Assembly (NCBI GenBank): GCA_024195265.1
Contig: JAJLRJ010000010.1
Span: 9,365,003 to 9,429,002, forward strand
Direction of reading: 5' to 3'
DNA: 64,000 nt
Source: Dendrophyllia cribrosa
Lineage: Eukaryota > Cnidaria > Anthozoa > Scleractinia > Dendrophylliidae
Every line of letters begins with the position of its first letter. Positions within the stretch are counted from its first letter, which is position 1. A model generated the notes under the pieces. The model saw only the letters and a program-made list of their open reading frames with translations. It made no database searches and was not told the origin of the DNA. The position numbers and the translations under genes are program-made. Positions 11,842 to 23,608 of this stretch are shown here, one piece after another.

Positions 11842-13714
11842 ACAGGATAAAAGAACTTTTGTCTCAGCTGCGTCTGCCAGCACTAATATAAGATCGACGT
11901 TGCCGAACTTTGGTCAGTGTAAGGGTTCACTGACCTCTTAACTGACCGCTAAAAGCACCGGCAGAATCAGTATGCCACTGTTATGTTCACTAAGACGCTT
12001 TTGGGTTGGAGATCGTTGCCGTGAAAGCATGATTCATGAGTCTCGGTTTTGACTTGGTTGTACATGCAACATGCAAGTCGTGAAGTTTTCAATCCGGCGT
12101 CACCCGAGCAATTGTCTCTGACGTTACACTAAGACGAATGACAATTAAGTTGAAGTACGCTCATGTTTGTTAACTGTCTAGTGTCGGCATTATACAGTGC
12201 TGTCTGATAGTACTGAAGTTCCACTGTTAACGCACTCGTGTCACTCCGCGTGTTCCAGTGAGCAGGTTTCAACATTCAAGTCCAATGCGCGCTTATAGGT
12301 TATGAGTAATGACATACTTGCCGTTCACGTACTGCTAGAAGGTAGGAGTGCCAGAATACAGATTTAATGATCCTCTCTTCAAAAAAAGGCTGCGCGTAAA
12401 AATCAGGTGTTGAAACGCGTGAAGTGCGAGTGGAATGCACGTGAAGTGTACGTGAAGTGCGCGGGACGCGGTGCCCGTCAAGTGCCTGCGATTTCGAAGA
12501 GCGTGTATTGTATTGATTGTCGCAATAGGAGCATCCTCACTTACATGTTCAGACGTACTGTTACTACTGCCATTTCGTGTCTCCGAATAGTTCGCGTTCA
12601 GACTTACTATATAGCCTGTTCCAGGAATTCAGACAATGGGAAAGACCCACATAATAGGGGAATGGCGTGTAAAAATAGCGAGCAAAGCAGACGCGATGAG
12701 AGGGGGCGCGGTCCCCTCATTGTTATTTCGCCTCCTATACTTTCGCGCTGTTCCCCAATTCTGGGCACCCATCCGGAGCACCTGGAACAAGATAGACCTA
12801 CCTCTGGTGCGTGAGTGGACACTGTACCTGGGAAGTGCCGCTGGTGTGAACGCGGCGTCCGAGGAAGGTTGCCATTCAAATCCTTGAACTTTGCACCGCA
12901 TTCGAGTCCTCTGGTACAGGCTACTAACACACCATAAAGAATAATTAACTGAATATTGAAAGCTTCCCCCGAAGAATCCGGAAGGCTACAAGACGACTAG
13001 GGCGTTGTCCATATCCTGCCAGTATAGAAGCAACACGCAGAGTGCAATTTTGTTACATATTCCGCAACCAGTTAAAAGAGGTTAGAGCCCTGCTTGAATT
13101 TCCGAACTTGTTGTAGTCCGTTATAGCGTTAGTAGTTGTGGTAGCATCGTATCTTATATAAACCACTGCGCAAGTGAATATATTTCCGAAATTTAATAAA
13201 CCATTGGTTTGTTAAACAGCTGATAAAAATGTTGTCATCGTTTACTTAGAGTGGACTTAACTTCATTTATTTCATTTATATCTGGTGAATACCAAAAATA
13301 TATTAGCACAGCGGGGGTTCAGGGGGTTTGTGTTCACTTGTATGTTTTCATACCATTACAGTTTTCAAAGCGTTGTGGGTCAGTTTAGTGTTGCCAATAG
13401 ACGATTTGTTTCACAGTTCGTTCATAAGGGGTAAAAAATTCGTATTCTTTAATAAACAGCTGCAGCATAAAACTACTATAAAACTGAAGATGCAATGGTG
13501 GAAGAAAAGAAAAATACGAAAAATGCCAGTTTTGCTGGGGGTCCTGTGACCATGCTGTGTACGCAGTCTCGTTGCGTGACATGAACGGCTCATGATCAGT
13601 TCCTTGTTTCGTTTTGAACTGCCAACTTTGTTAAACTCACTTGCCACTATAGACACTTCAAACGTTCAAATCATCACGCTTTATTTTGCAACCAAGTCCA
13701 ATGTATATAATAGC
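11842..13714. other. Internal non-coding part of the TTAA element
   Basis: Sequence between the broken C2H2-type gene and the right TIR. Short ORFs overlap on both strands around 12407-12930 without recognisable domains. A stretch near 12410-12490 repeats GTGAAGTG-like words. No gene called. Confidence 0.35.
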
Positions 13715-14883
13715 TGAATGGAAGCTGAAATATGGTTGGAACTGTCGAGAAATGCGATGTTTCCGAGAAAGTGCCTTCGGCAACATTTACTGATTGCGTG
13801 ATTTGATAAGCCTGCTCGAGCGAAGATGGCCATTTGAAACGAGTATAGGGATGAAAACTAACCTTCAACCACTGGCTATGCAAGGTAAGCTCGTTATACT
13901 ATGTCTCTGATCTAGTATGGTGTAAAGCGATAAGTTTTCGTCGGAATTTTGGCTTCAATAACAGCAAGCGTTATTCGATTATTTGCTGTTGTTGACAAGT
14001 CGATGTTGTGATTTCCTCGATATGACACGAGCTTTTTCTTTGCAGTAGTTAAGAGGCCCAAACGTTTTTTAGTTTCGTTGAAAAGAGCACTATATCCACG
14101 TTTCCAAAACCGCAATTTAAAGCGATTCTGAGTTATACCGCATAGGGAAAATATTTCTTGAAAAACTGCTCCAAAATGCAATTTTTAAATAATGAAATAT
14201 GAGCGATTTTCAAACACTCACCGTTTATTCAAAAATTTAAGTACAAAACCTGTTGTTAGCTCAAATCATTTGTTAATGCCTCCTACACAATTGCTCAAAT
14301 TTGGGAAAGCCTTGCTTCCGTGTGCGCTTTTAACGAGATCAGTTCCTGTACTCATATTCATCGCTTTCATTTCAACCATTTCATGGCGATGGGGGTCCGT
14401 TACAGGTTTTGAGAATTTTCTTGAAATCAAAAATAGATTTGCACAAAAAAATCCCACCACATTTACTGACTTTCCATAGGGTATCTCTGAACTGAATATG
14501 ATGGTAGGGAATTTTCAAAGCATGTGCCACATTTTTCTGATCTCACGCGGTCTCCAGAAAAATTCTCTCTTAATTTACATTTCATCAACTAGAACATAAG
14601 TTACTTACTCAGTACAAAACTTACATTTCAAACATTACTTAAAACACTACTTATACAATTCATTTAACATACCCGTCAGAACAACACTACTACTATTTAC
14701 ATAATATATACTTTACCCTATTTACCATGTTTATCACAGGCGCGTAGCTGGGGTTTCAGAAGGGGTGTTCGTATTTATCTGAAGGTTTTGTAATGACATC
14801 GCCAGAAATAGCGGCCATGCAGTGTAAGACGCACGAAAATTCGCTGCTCCAATGTCCCTCATTTCTTGCGATGGAGGGTGAAT

Positions 14884-15020
14884 GTAGCGAGCGCCAGAGG
14901 TGCGAGGCTTCAGGAGGGTCTGGGGGCACGCCCTCCCACCGAAATTTTGAAATCTAGAGGCTAAGAAAGGCTATTTTCAGCATTCTCCATGAGATATTTT
15001 GTCAAAAATCAATCTCGATC
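14884..15020 (+). repeat. Dispersed repeat with GGGTCTGGGGGCAYGCCC hairpin, copy 1
   Basis: Contains GGGTCTGGGGGCACGCCCTCCCA followed by a TTTTGAAAnC block and a CTATTTncngC block. The same order of blocks occurs at 18250-18370, so this is one dispersed repeat family. The flanking 14574-15281 stretch otherwise holds nothing I can name. Confidence 0.45.
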
Positions 15021-15289
15021 AATTGTAAAATGACAGGTATTTTTAGTGCTTACAGATGGATTTTGTTAGCTTGATACATATAACACTTGATACGTATATC
15101 CTGGACTTAACTTCAGTCCCGCCGGTTACGCCGTCCCTGTACTGAAAGTAGCCTTAAGGTCATACGCACTGAACACGTCGTATCGTCTAATAAATGATAA
15201 ATGCTACATGCCTGAACACGTATCAGTTAGGTTCCCTGAAATTGTATTCCCTGCATTTCATTTTTCGAGATTCTATTTGTCAAATCCCC

Positions 15290-15964
15290 ACGGTGGCCCA
15301 AAAGTGTCACGGCAATTTCAATTTGCTCACGGCAATTTCAGTTTGCTGACGGCGATTTCTGAATTTGCTCACGGCAATTTCAACTTCGCTCACGGCAATG
15401 TCAATTTGCTCACGGCAATTTCAATTTGCTCACGGCAATTTCAACTTCGCTCACGGCAATTTCAACTTCAACAGGCTACATGTCAGCGGAATTACTAATA
15501 AATCCCAGTGGATCTTGCGCGTAGCGTTTGAAGATCATGGCGGAAAATGGGAGAATTCGAAGAAAATGCTTCCTGAGTCCTTGTTTTATAGAGGTTATGA
15601 GTATCAGGAAATTCTTTTCATGTCAAGAAAGCACCACAACATAACAATAACGAAGCCTTAGCACACTCAAGAGAAAGCTGAAGCAGTACAAGCTACACAG
15701 AAATAATATAAGGTGGAGTTTGATCTCCAAGTATTACGAAACGCCTGCATTGTGGAAATTATAGATGGTCCACCCCTTGTCCAGGATGTTCTGTTGGCTA
15801 CCGCAGCGTTTGGCATGCTCTCCAGCAGAGGGGAATAAGAGTCCCCAGAACGAACAATGTGCTGAACAATGAACTAACCCACAATGCACTTGGGGCGCCG
15901 TGAGCGAAGTTGAAATTGCCGTGAGCAAATTCATGAAATTGCCGTAACACTTTTGGGCCACCGT
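15290..15964. mobile_element. 675-bp non-autonomous DNA transposon with internal minisatellite
   Basis: Ends are ACGGTGGCCCAAAAGTGT and its reverse complement. The flanks are AAATCCCC (15282-15289) and AAATCCCG (15965-15972), an 8-bp duplication with one mismatch. Near the left end a roughly 20-bp unit (TCACGGCAATTTCAATTTGC and variants) repeats about eight times between 15308 and 15470; a short inverted array of the same unit sits at 15896-15950. The 8-bp duplication fits hAT or P-like transposition. The ORFs across it are artefacts of the repeat. Confidence 0.7.
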
Positions 15965-16260
15965 AAATCCCGAACGTTTGCCGCATTTTGAGACCCCTTT
16001 TTGTCACATTCCAAAAATCATAAGAATTTCATAAACCTAAGGATTTCTAACATTTTCCCTTTGCACTGGATGGAGTTGAGAGATCAGACGAGCTTAGAGG
16101 GTTCAAAGAACTCGTTCATATTAACATTTCTTCTAGGTTTGACCACCAGCACATAATTTAAATGCAAAGTAATCACCGTTTTATTTTCATTTCGCCATTA
16201 TTGATCTTCTTCCTCGAACCCACCTCTCGGTAGCGGATATTACCCCTTAGCTACCTAAAA

Positions 16261-16510
16261 TATATACAGCTATTTCAATTAACGTCGGATGAAAGCTCAA
16301 AGCTCAAAGCCTACAAGTCAAGACCGAAGGAGTATACCGAGCACCTGTTCCAGGCATGCAGATAGTTGGGAGCGGCGAAACGAAAACAAACGGCGCGAAT
16401 GAGCGATGCAACGAGCGGGAAAAACGTTTATTTTGCGCCGCTACCACTTATCTTGGCTTGTAGCTTTGAGGCCTTTCATCCGACAACGTTAATTCAAATA
16501 GCTGTATATA
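16261..16510. mobile_element. 250-bp inverted-repeat MITE
   Basis: The first about 57 bp (TATATACAGCTATTTCAATT then AACGTCGGATGAAAG) are matched in reverse complement at 16456-16510. No coding capacity. The 15973-16260 stretch before it holds nothing recognisable. Confidence 0.6.
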
Positions 16511-18249
16511 AAAAAGGAATTGAGCCCAAGCATTAGCTTATACAAAATCTTAAGGCTTTCCAGGTCCATATTAGATGTAAATACATTTTGTAAATGTAAA
16601 TCAATTTTTGGAAAACTTGGACTGACCCTTCTTGAGGAAAAAAAAATGCTGCAGAGAACTGAGAAGGGAAAAAATATCCTGCAAAGCATTGAGAAGGGAA
16701 AAAAAATCCTGTCCACCAGGTTTCTAGAAAAAAATTTTTGCTGACCAGAAATCACCCCCCCCCCCCCCCCCCCCCCCCCCATTTAAAGTTCGCTCGCCGG
16801 TAGGGTATGCAAGTCATTCGAAGACGTAATTAACAGACCTTATTCGCGCTGTGCTCACGTGATCTGTATTGGGTAAACAAACTGAACAAAATGGAATTTC
16901 TGGCGATTGAGTGGCTACGAATAAGCCTGAAATGTAATATTTCTGCGGCACGAGAGCAACAGGGCCTGGGTCCCGTTAGATGATGGTGCATCATGGGTAG
17001 AACTGTGGGGTATATAAGCTTTGCATAGCACGTGGTGGATCATTCTAGGCCGACACCGCTTTCACTCACTTTTGTCTTTAAATGAAAGAAAGAATAGGAT
17101 ATGCAACTTAGAACATGCATTAATTTAGAGCCTCGTAGGATGGGCCGTTTTGGAGCTTGGGCCTTGGTTCCTACTCAGATTTCCTGTCATTTTTTCCCCA
17201 AGGGGTTTTTTAAGGCAGGTTTTTTCTGGCCTCCGTCTAACCACAGTGGTATTGTGCGTGGTTGCTAAGCTCCGTTTAGGTGTTTTATTGGATATATAAC
17301 GTAGTTATCGATAGTTATTGTTTTCTGTATATTGTGCACTAAGGCTCAGTGTAGCACTATTTGCTGTAAATAGTCCCGGTGCTCGGTCGAAACCTGCAAA
17401 ATAAACCTATTGGTATATATTTACAGTCTGTTGTGTAGTGAAGCCGAAATATGGTGTCTTTGACTGAGTGACTATCTCTAGCGCGGAAAGATGACGTTAT
17501 AATTTAGACTAAAAGTCTTCGCCTTTTGCCAAAGTTTACTACTCAACAAATACAAAGGCACCTGGAAGGATGTGGCAAAAAGGACATTGGCTCCAAAGGC
17601 TATAATTTTTTTTACCGAAAATTATATTCATGATGTTTAGGGGCCGTCGACATATTCACAAGTTGGGGTCAGGGAGAGTCGAGATTTGGACGTTAGCGCG
17701 GGGCATTTGGAGCAAGTACGAAATTGTTAGTTTTTAATCCTAGAAGTGCCACACATGTCAACGTTCTCTTGTTCGCTTTAACCACAGAGAAACATGTCAC
17801 CAATAATGTTTGTTGTTTCACACATTAGTAGTCTCGCAAACTGTATTCACCCGACTATTAAAAATGTCGCTCCAGGCGACGTCGGGACGGTGAAAATTCT
17901 AAGTGGACGTTAAGGAGGAAGGGGGGGGAGGGGGTCTGACCTTAACGTCCAGTGAATCATGACATGAATCGGCCACGTTTTCATTATACAAATCTGATAC
18001 ATCCTAAAAAGGACGTATACAAAACATGGACCCGGGTCCATGGACCACCCCTGTGGACCTTGGGACCACCTTGTGGACCCAGTCCATGTAACACCTGATG
18101 GACCACCTTTAATTTTCATCAATTTAATTGATTTTTTTATCTTTCTGTCAGTATAAAGGATGGACTTCGGACTGAGGACAGGGTATAAAACTCAGTCTTC
18201 AGTTTTCAGGGACGGCGGAGCGTGTTTTGCATTGGGGGGGGGGGGGGGG
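16511..18249. other. Non-coding stretch; poly-C run and LTR-like signals
   Basis: A pure C run lies at about 16754-16781. At 16980-17460 there is a TATATAAG (near 17011), a polyadenylation-like AATAAA (near 17400) and a C/T-rich region, which could be a solo LTR, but no matching ends or primer site were found. At 17895-17955 a G-rich hairpin has arms GGACGTTAAGG and CCTTAACGTCC. At 18025-18110 the words TGGACCACC and TGTGGACC recur. Confidence 0.35.
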
Positions 18250-18372
18250 GGCTAAAATTGAGCGCCTATGGCGCGAACCTCTAGGGGGGTCTGGGGGCAT
18301 GCCCCCCCAGAACATTTTGAAAACAGGACGCTCGGAAATGCTATTTCCGGCCTTTTCCTCGATAAATGTTTA
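18250..18372 (+). repeat. Dispersed repeat with GGGTCTGGGGGCAYGCCC hairpin, copy 2
   Basis: Contains GGGTCTGGGGGCATGCCCCC followed by ATTTTGAAAAC and a CTATTTCCGGC block, matching the order at 14884-15020. A poly-G run sits immediately upstream. Confidence 0.45.
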
Positions 18373-18500
18373 AAGAATTTAACGAGTGAAATGGCCCAAA
18401 TTTTAAGCGTTTTATTAGTTAAACAGGATGAATTTTAGCAAAAGGCAAGACTGTCAGCTCCACGTGCAGCCATACAAAGACTCTACTGATCAGATCATGT

Positions 18501-18645
18501 TCACAGGCAAAGAGACAAACACCTGTCCCTAACATTGGCAAAATCAGTAACGACCTTATCAATGTCAACTTCCTTATGTTTATGGATGTGGAGAATTGCG
18601 AGAGAGCAAAGCCTCTTGTCACTCATTGTGCTGCGAAGTGGGGTT
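18501..18645 (-). pseudogene. hAT transposase C-terminal dimerisation fragment
   Basis: Read on the minus strand: PLRSTMSDKRLCSLAILHIH, then KHKEVDIDKVVTDFANVRDR and a stop. The block LRSTMSDKRLCSLAILHIHK is the C-terminal dimerisation segment of ZMYM1/TTF-type hAT transposases. No upstream domains are attached, so it is a short relic. It is separate from the larger hAT remnant at 19313-21640. Confidence 0.6.
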
Positions 18646-19312
18646 TTAAGCAGACAAATGGCATACAACAAAGTTTATAAGAATGGAGGTCTTATCGAAT
18701 TCGCTCTAATGAAAGACTGACGCAGGTACAATTTAAACGGAGCAATCGATAGCCTTGACTGAAAACATAATTCAGCTCTCTGTAGCAGGTTGCATAGCTC
18801 TGAAGAAGCTACAACGTCAAACTACTTATAAAGTGGGATCAATAGAACAACCGTGACGGAAAAAAACATCACGACAGATGTTTTACTTCTTATTTGTTAC
18901 ATGATACATAATTATATAACTTAATACATATATCCCAGCCATACGTATATTCCGGCCTTAGTGCGTACACTAAATTGTTTTATTACAAACGTTCGACGTG
19001 TGTAGCAAGAGGGAGAATGTTCAACTTGAAATTACTGGTGTAAAATCACTTGTGTCACATTAAGATGCTAATCTTGACAGCATAGGACAAATTTCAACTA
19101 TAAAACAAATTGACAAATCGGAGAGTGAAGGGCTAATGCAAAATCGCCTGCGAGAAAGGGCGATACGATTTTCCTAACTCGTCCCTAGTCGTCTCTCATT
19201 TTTATTCACAAGCTGAATCGTGAGAATACTAAGGGAAAAGAACAAGTTTATAGGCTAAAGTCAATTTCCTGGAACAATGCATGTACAGTAACAACAAGGG
19301 AAAACAACAAGT

Positions 19313-21640
19313 TCAACGGCTGAAGTCAGCAGTAGTAAATTTGCCGAAATTCCTTTCACGATTTTCGTTCAGGGATACAAATGAATTTGTCACAGAAACT
19401 AAACAAAGCTTATCAAATCTATCCTTATGTGTGTTCAAAATCGCGAGATTGTTGAAACGTGCTTGAAACATTCTTGATCGAAGCCATGCACGTCTTGATT
19501 CGTCTGGCTGTTGAGAAGGACCTCTCCCCTGTTGCACTTGTCGCAGGATTGACGTCAATCAACTTGCAAACAACAATGACGTTGTCCATCAACTGTCGCT
19601 TAATTGGCTGCAGATTTTGGACCTCCCTCAAAATGTCCTGAAAGCAGCGTAAAGGGACTCCCCGCATGAGCACTTGAAATGTACTTAATTGAGCAACAAG
19701 GGCGGTGACATTAACATCGCCGCTGAACTTCGATGCCAATTCGTCTACCTCTTTGGAAGTATCTTCTCCACTGGCTGCTTTGAGGAGCAGTGTCTCCAGA
19801 TTTGCATACACCTTAAAGGCAGGCTGATTGAAACGCTCCTTTACGGCTGATATTAAGTGATCCACCGCTTCAAAATAGAGCTTCCGGTAGTGGTCACGAG
19901 CTGTGTTTGGGTATGTGTGTTCTGCATTGCCCACTTCGTAGCGTGAAGGTGTCCGTCGTTTTTTGGAACTGCTGGCTCAGAAATGACGGGATGTTCCTTC
20001 GCCTTGATAAGGACAGTGTCATAAAAAGAATCAAATGATGATTCGCTTCTTATGCTTTGTAAAGTCTCGACAGTAAGACGGGCAATATTCTGACCTGCAG
20101 CGGCTGAAAGACTTGAAGACTGTAAGGTCCTGGAAAGGTTGTCTGTGTGCGCGAATAGGCGTTGGCTCAAGTGCAGACCAAAGAAGAAATCGAACGTCTT
20201 CATTTGAGCATCACAGCCGATAATGCGGGCCCTCACGTCAGGATCTAATCTCTTCTCAAGACAAACCTCCCATAATTTCAAAAGTGACGCGTAATTCACA
20301 AGTATGCGCTCGTAGCACGCTGCCCTTACAGTCCATCTCGTGGGACAAAGCTTCAATATACCGCCAACCCTTTCTTCGGTACAGCTTTCTTCCTCTATGT
20401 TCTCCTTTATAGCACCAAGAATAGCTTCTCGCTTTGGGGAATACTTAATGAGCACTACCAGCTCCTTTGCAGTATCCATGGTGTGGGATAATAGCTGACA
20501 ATCTTTCACTGTATCCTTTACGGTCAAACTCAATGAATGTCCGTGGCAATGTGTCACGAAAGCTTTTGGCTGAAGTTCTGAAATCTGTTTAGCGACTCCT
20601 GACTTTTTTCCTAGCATGTTACTAGCGCCATCGTAGCACTGGCCCCTGCATTCAGTTAAAGAAAGTGGTAATCTTGTTAACACGTCTTTAATTGCTGACG
20701 TGATTGTGTCAGCTTCTATATTGGGAATCTGGTAAAATCCGATGAAATCTTCGTGTGCTTCCAGATTGTCGTCAACCCACCTGAGACAAAATGTCAATTG
20801 TTCTTTGTTGCTAATGTCCGTGTATTCATCACAAATCAACGCAAAATAGTTATTTCTTATATCACAAACCAAGTCCCTAATTGTGTGATTTGCCATAATA
20901 CTAATCAGCTCATTTTGTATGTCGTGACTTGTATATTTATCTCCCTTACTCGACAACCATGTTGACAGATTCTTGTCATCTTTTGCCCGTAATTGTAATA
21001 GCTGGACAAAATTCGATTCTTTATCGTCATCCCTCGAAAAGCGATCCCTTGCCTTGCGAGGTGTTGCAAGGACTCTATGATCTTAGCTAAGCAACGTCGA
21101 TTTTCTTCCTTTGTCGTTCTTGCGGCCTCACTTGTCATATCAATAATATTGCCCTGAGTCCTTGGAATTACCATTTCATATTTAACGGAAGCTTTGTGAC
21201 ATTCTGATGTTTGATGCTCTTGGAACCGAAGCAAAGCTTTCTTCCAGTTTGAAAACCCTGTTGATATGAAGGCTTTATCCATCTTTGGGGCAGACTTCAA
21301 GTTTCCTTTCTCGCTCTGATTGATGCAAATATAGCAGAATGCGGAATCGTTCTTTTCGTCATAATGCAACCATGGATAGTCCCTAAACCAGGCGCTTTGA
21401 AAAGAGCGATTCTGCTTTCCAAAAGCAGTCTTTGGAAACTGGAAATTACTTGGTTGGTTTGGCGAAATGATGTTGACTGCTGCCCTATTTCCCTCGTCTT
21501 TGCGATTGTGATGCTGTTCCACTTCACTAGCCACTCCTTCTGCAACTCCACGAGTGTCACTGTCCTGTAATGATAAAGGCGTGGTCTCTGCCTCTTGTGT
21601 AATGCCTGCTTCGTTCGTAGTTTTTAAGAAGTACTGTGCG
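19313..21640 (-). pseudogene. hAT transposase (ZMYM1/TTF-type) broken by three frameshifts
   Basis: Read on the minus strand. N-terminal TTF-type zinc region (WLHYDEKNDSAFCYIC, then GFSNWKKALLRFQEHQTSECH). Core DUF4371/RNase H-like region with first Asp in ALICDEYTD, second Asp in RGQCYDGASNM, then THCHGHSLSLTVKD and LCPTRWTVR. C-terminal dimerisation region with the third acid in ATSATGERSFSTARRIKT, and FNNLAILNTHK. Frame changes: near 21030 (after IAFRG the frame moves to DDDKESNFVQLLQL), near 19960 (an A run) and near 19486 (within RIKT/WLRS). The D-D-E residues are all present, but the frame is not continuous, so it is inactive. No TIRs or target duplication were found. Vertebrate ZMYM1-like genes share this layout, but the decay argues against a host gene. 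Confidence 0.85.
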
Positions 21641-21742
21641 ATTGATTTCCCCCCATGGTCTTATTGGATTTGTTTTCTCTAGACATTATTGTGGTGTTTT
21701 GAAAACTTTTCAGTCAAGTTCGGGGTGACTCACTGTACCCTC

Positions 21743-22108
21743 TTAGTAAAGCATGTCCATGTAATCCTCTAATTCTAGGATTCGTGCCTGTGCATCCGGG
21801 TGCTCCCTGCTGATGTGCTGCAATTCAAATTCTGTTAAATGATGTCCCCGAATATCCAAGAGCACTGTACTGTTGCTGTACTTCAGCAATTCTATAATGC
21901 AGGGTGCAGAAAGAGCTGCCCTGTTGTGGGCAACATTCAAAATTTTAAGATGCTTGTGGCCTTTAAAGTGCGACGCTCTGTAAGTTTCCTCAGTAATCTC
22001 TTGGCTATCTTGGAGAAGAAGACTTGATAACAGTGGGCATTTAAGCGCCAGCTGACTGAACAGTGAGTTACTAACGCTGCAGTGGCTTAAATTCAAATAA
22101 TGAACAAA
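21743..22108 (-). CDS. Terminal exon of an LRR (F-box/LRR- or AMN1-like) protein
   Basis: Minus strand. A splice acceptor (pyrimidine-poor, ending ATTCAG) precedes FVHYLNLSHCSVSN. Leucine-rich repeats follow (LNLSHC, CPLLSSLLLQDSQEIT, HKHLKILNVAHNR, NSTVLLDIRGHHLTEFELQH) and the frame closes with YMDMLY and a stop. The pattern resembles the C-terminal LRRs of FBXL/AMN1 proteins. The frame stays open upstream to 22429, but that part looks like read-through of the opposite-strand gag-like sequence. No upstream exons on the minus strand were found, so this is a lone exon or a captured piece. Confidence 0.45.
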   Translation of the reverse strand, partial: FVHYLNLSHCSVSNSLFSQLALKCPLLSSLLLQDSQEITEETYRASHFKGHKHLKILNVAHNRAALSAPCIIELLKYSNSTVLLDIRGHHLTEFELQHISREHPDAQARILELEDYMDMLY

Positions 22109-22244
22109 CTGAATGTTAATGGTAATATAATTTATACGATTCACAGGAATCCAGCGTTGAGGTATTTTGGCGGTTTTCGTCCGACGGACCATTTCATTCG
22201 ATTTCTTGTGTGCTACCCGGAGTCCCAAGCATTGAAAACCTACG

Positions 22245-22627
22245 ATGGATAAAGAGGCATTGGATGAGGAGAAAAGTAAGCGAAGGACAGCGGAGGCAGC
22301 GCTAACCCGCCGTGGAAACACCCTGCGAAAAAAACTGAAAGAGAGCAGGCCCGTAGACGAATGGAAGCCTTTCACGGCATGAAAACTGCGTTCGAGAACT
22401 TGGTGGTAAAGCATGAGGAATACACCCAACTGATTCAGGACGATGAAGCATTCGAGGAGGAGGAGAAATGGTTGGAGGAGTGCGAGGACTTCTATCGGTG
22501 CAAAAGATTACTCGAAATCGGTACTGGAAAGCGGAAAACTAGGATTGGACAGCGGAAACTCGGCATCGGACAACGGAACACCGGTCGTGGAAGGTGGAAA
22601 ATCGAGATGATTTCGGTGATTTCTTAA
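22245..22627 (+). pseudogene. Gag-like N-terminal fragment (BEL/Pao-type, tentative)
   Basis: From ATG at 22245: MDKEALDEEKSKRRTAEAAL then TRRGNTLRKKLKESR. After an A run near 22328 the sense continues in another frame: MEAFHGMKTAFENLVVKHEE, then an acidic stretch EEEEKWLEECEDFYR. Acidic/basic coiled-coil starts of this kind begin BEL/Pao-like polyproteins in cnidarians; I recognise the style but cannot prove the family. It runs into the 62-bp tandem repeat. No RT follows. Confidence 0.4.
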
Positions 22628-23025
22628 GGGGTTCCAAAACATCGCCACTCGCTACGTTAACCTGTGGAGAAGTGTTTGTGATTTCTTAAAGGGTTCCAAA
22701 ACATCGCCACTTGCTACGTTAACCTGTGGAGAAGTGTTTGTGATTTCTTAAGGGGTTCCAAAACATCGCCACTCGCTACGTTTATCTGTGGAGAAGTGTT
22801 TGTGATTTCTTAAGGGGTTCCAAAACATCGCCACTCGCTACGTTAACCTGTGGAGAAGTGTTTGTGATTTCTTAAAGGGGTTCCAAAACATCGCCACTTG
22901 CTACGTTAACCTGTGGAGAAGTGTCAGTGTGATTTCTTAAGGGGTTCCAAAACATCGCCACTTGCTACGTTAACCTGTGGATACTGAGTGTTTGTGATTT
23001 CTTAAGGGGTTCCAAAACATCATAC
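22616..23025 (+). repeat. 62-bp tandem repeat, about 6.5 copies
   Basis: The unit starts GTGATTTCTTAAGGGGTTCC, continues AAAACATCGCCACTCGCTAC and ends GTGGAGAAGTGTTT. Copies differ at a few positions (CTC/CTT, an extra G, short insertions in the last two). Diverged units appear again near 23330-23430. The stretch 23031-23608 has no gene. Confidence 0.85.
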
Positions 23026-23608
23026 GTTGCCAGTATTCTTTAGTATGCCGACAATTTGGAAAGAAAGACATCCACTGCTTACATCGTCTCTAAGAGTTAA
23101 AAGTAGAAGGTGAAAACCCTGCTGGATCGTTTTCACTACAAGTTTGAGGTAAGAAATGGCGGAAAATATAATCCATGTGCATTGATCCCAATGTTAACGT
23201 TTATAAGTGAAAAAAGCAAAGCAGGTAATTCAGCAACTGAAAGTAAATCCATTTGGAATTCCACTAATCGTTTAGCAGTGTTCAATGTCAGTGTTAAAAC
23301 GTGAAAAATTGGGCCAGGTGCATATAATTTAACCTTGTGGTAACTTGTAACGTATGAGGCTCCAAAACATCCAAGCTTGTCAACTGTACTTGCGGAGAAG
23401 TATTTGTTTCTATTAACGAGGTCCCAAAACATCAAAGCTTGTTTACCTGTGAATAAATTTAAATCGACGGGTGTGGGGTGTGTATTTTTTAGTATAAGAG
23501 TTTTGGAAATGATGACATCCATCTGCTTGCATCATCTTTAACATAATTTATTTCTTTTTCCTATTTTTGCAGAGTTTAAAGTGGAAGGTGGAAACCCTTA
23601 AGGAAATA

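Larger units (their letters stand above)
9558..14569. mobile_element. 5 kb DNA transposon with long TIRs at TTAA sites (Kolobok- or piggyBac-like)
   Basis: Inverted repeats of roughly 850 bp (about 9558-10405 and 13715-14569) face each other and begin GAGAG on both sides, directly next to TTAA at 9554-9557 and 14570-14573. Both TIRs contain the same 89-codon open stretch (9936-10205 plus, 14181-13912 minus), which is probably shared non-coding TIR sequence. TIRs differ by scattered substitutions and indels, so the insertion is not recent. TTAA duplications occur in piggyBac and Kolobok; the ends do not look like piggyBac's usual CCC start, so Kolobok-like is my tentative class. The internal gene at 10444-11841 is broken. 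Confidence 0.7.

Noticed and set aside
12407..12930. Overlapping ORFs on both strands as genes
   Set aside because: Several frames are open at once in a GC-richer patch inside a dead transposon, with no domains.
16980..17460. Solo LTR
   Set aside because: TATA and AATAAA signals are present, but no TG...CA ends or target duplication could be set.
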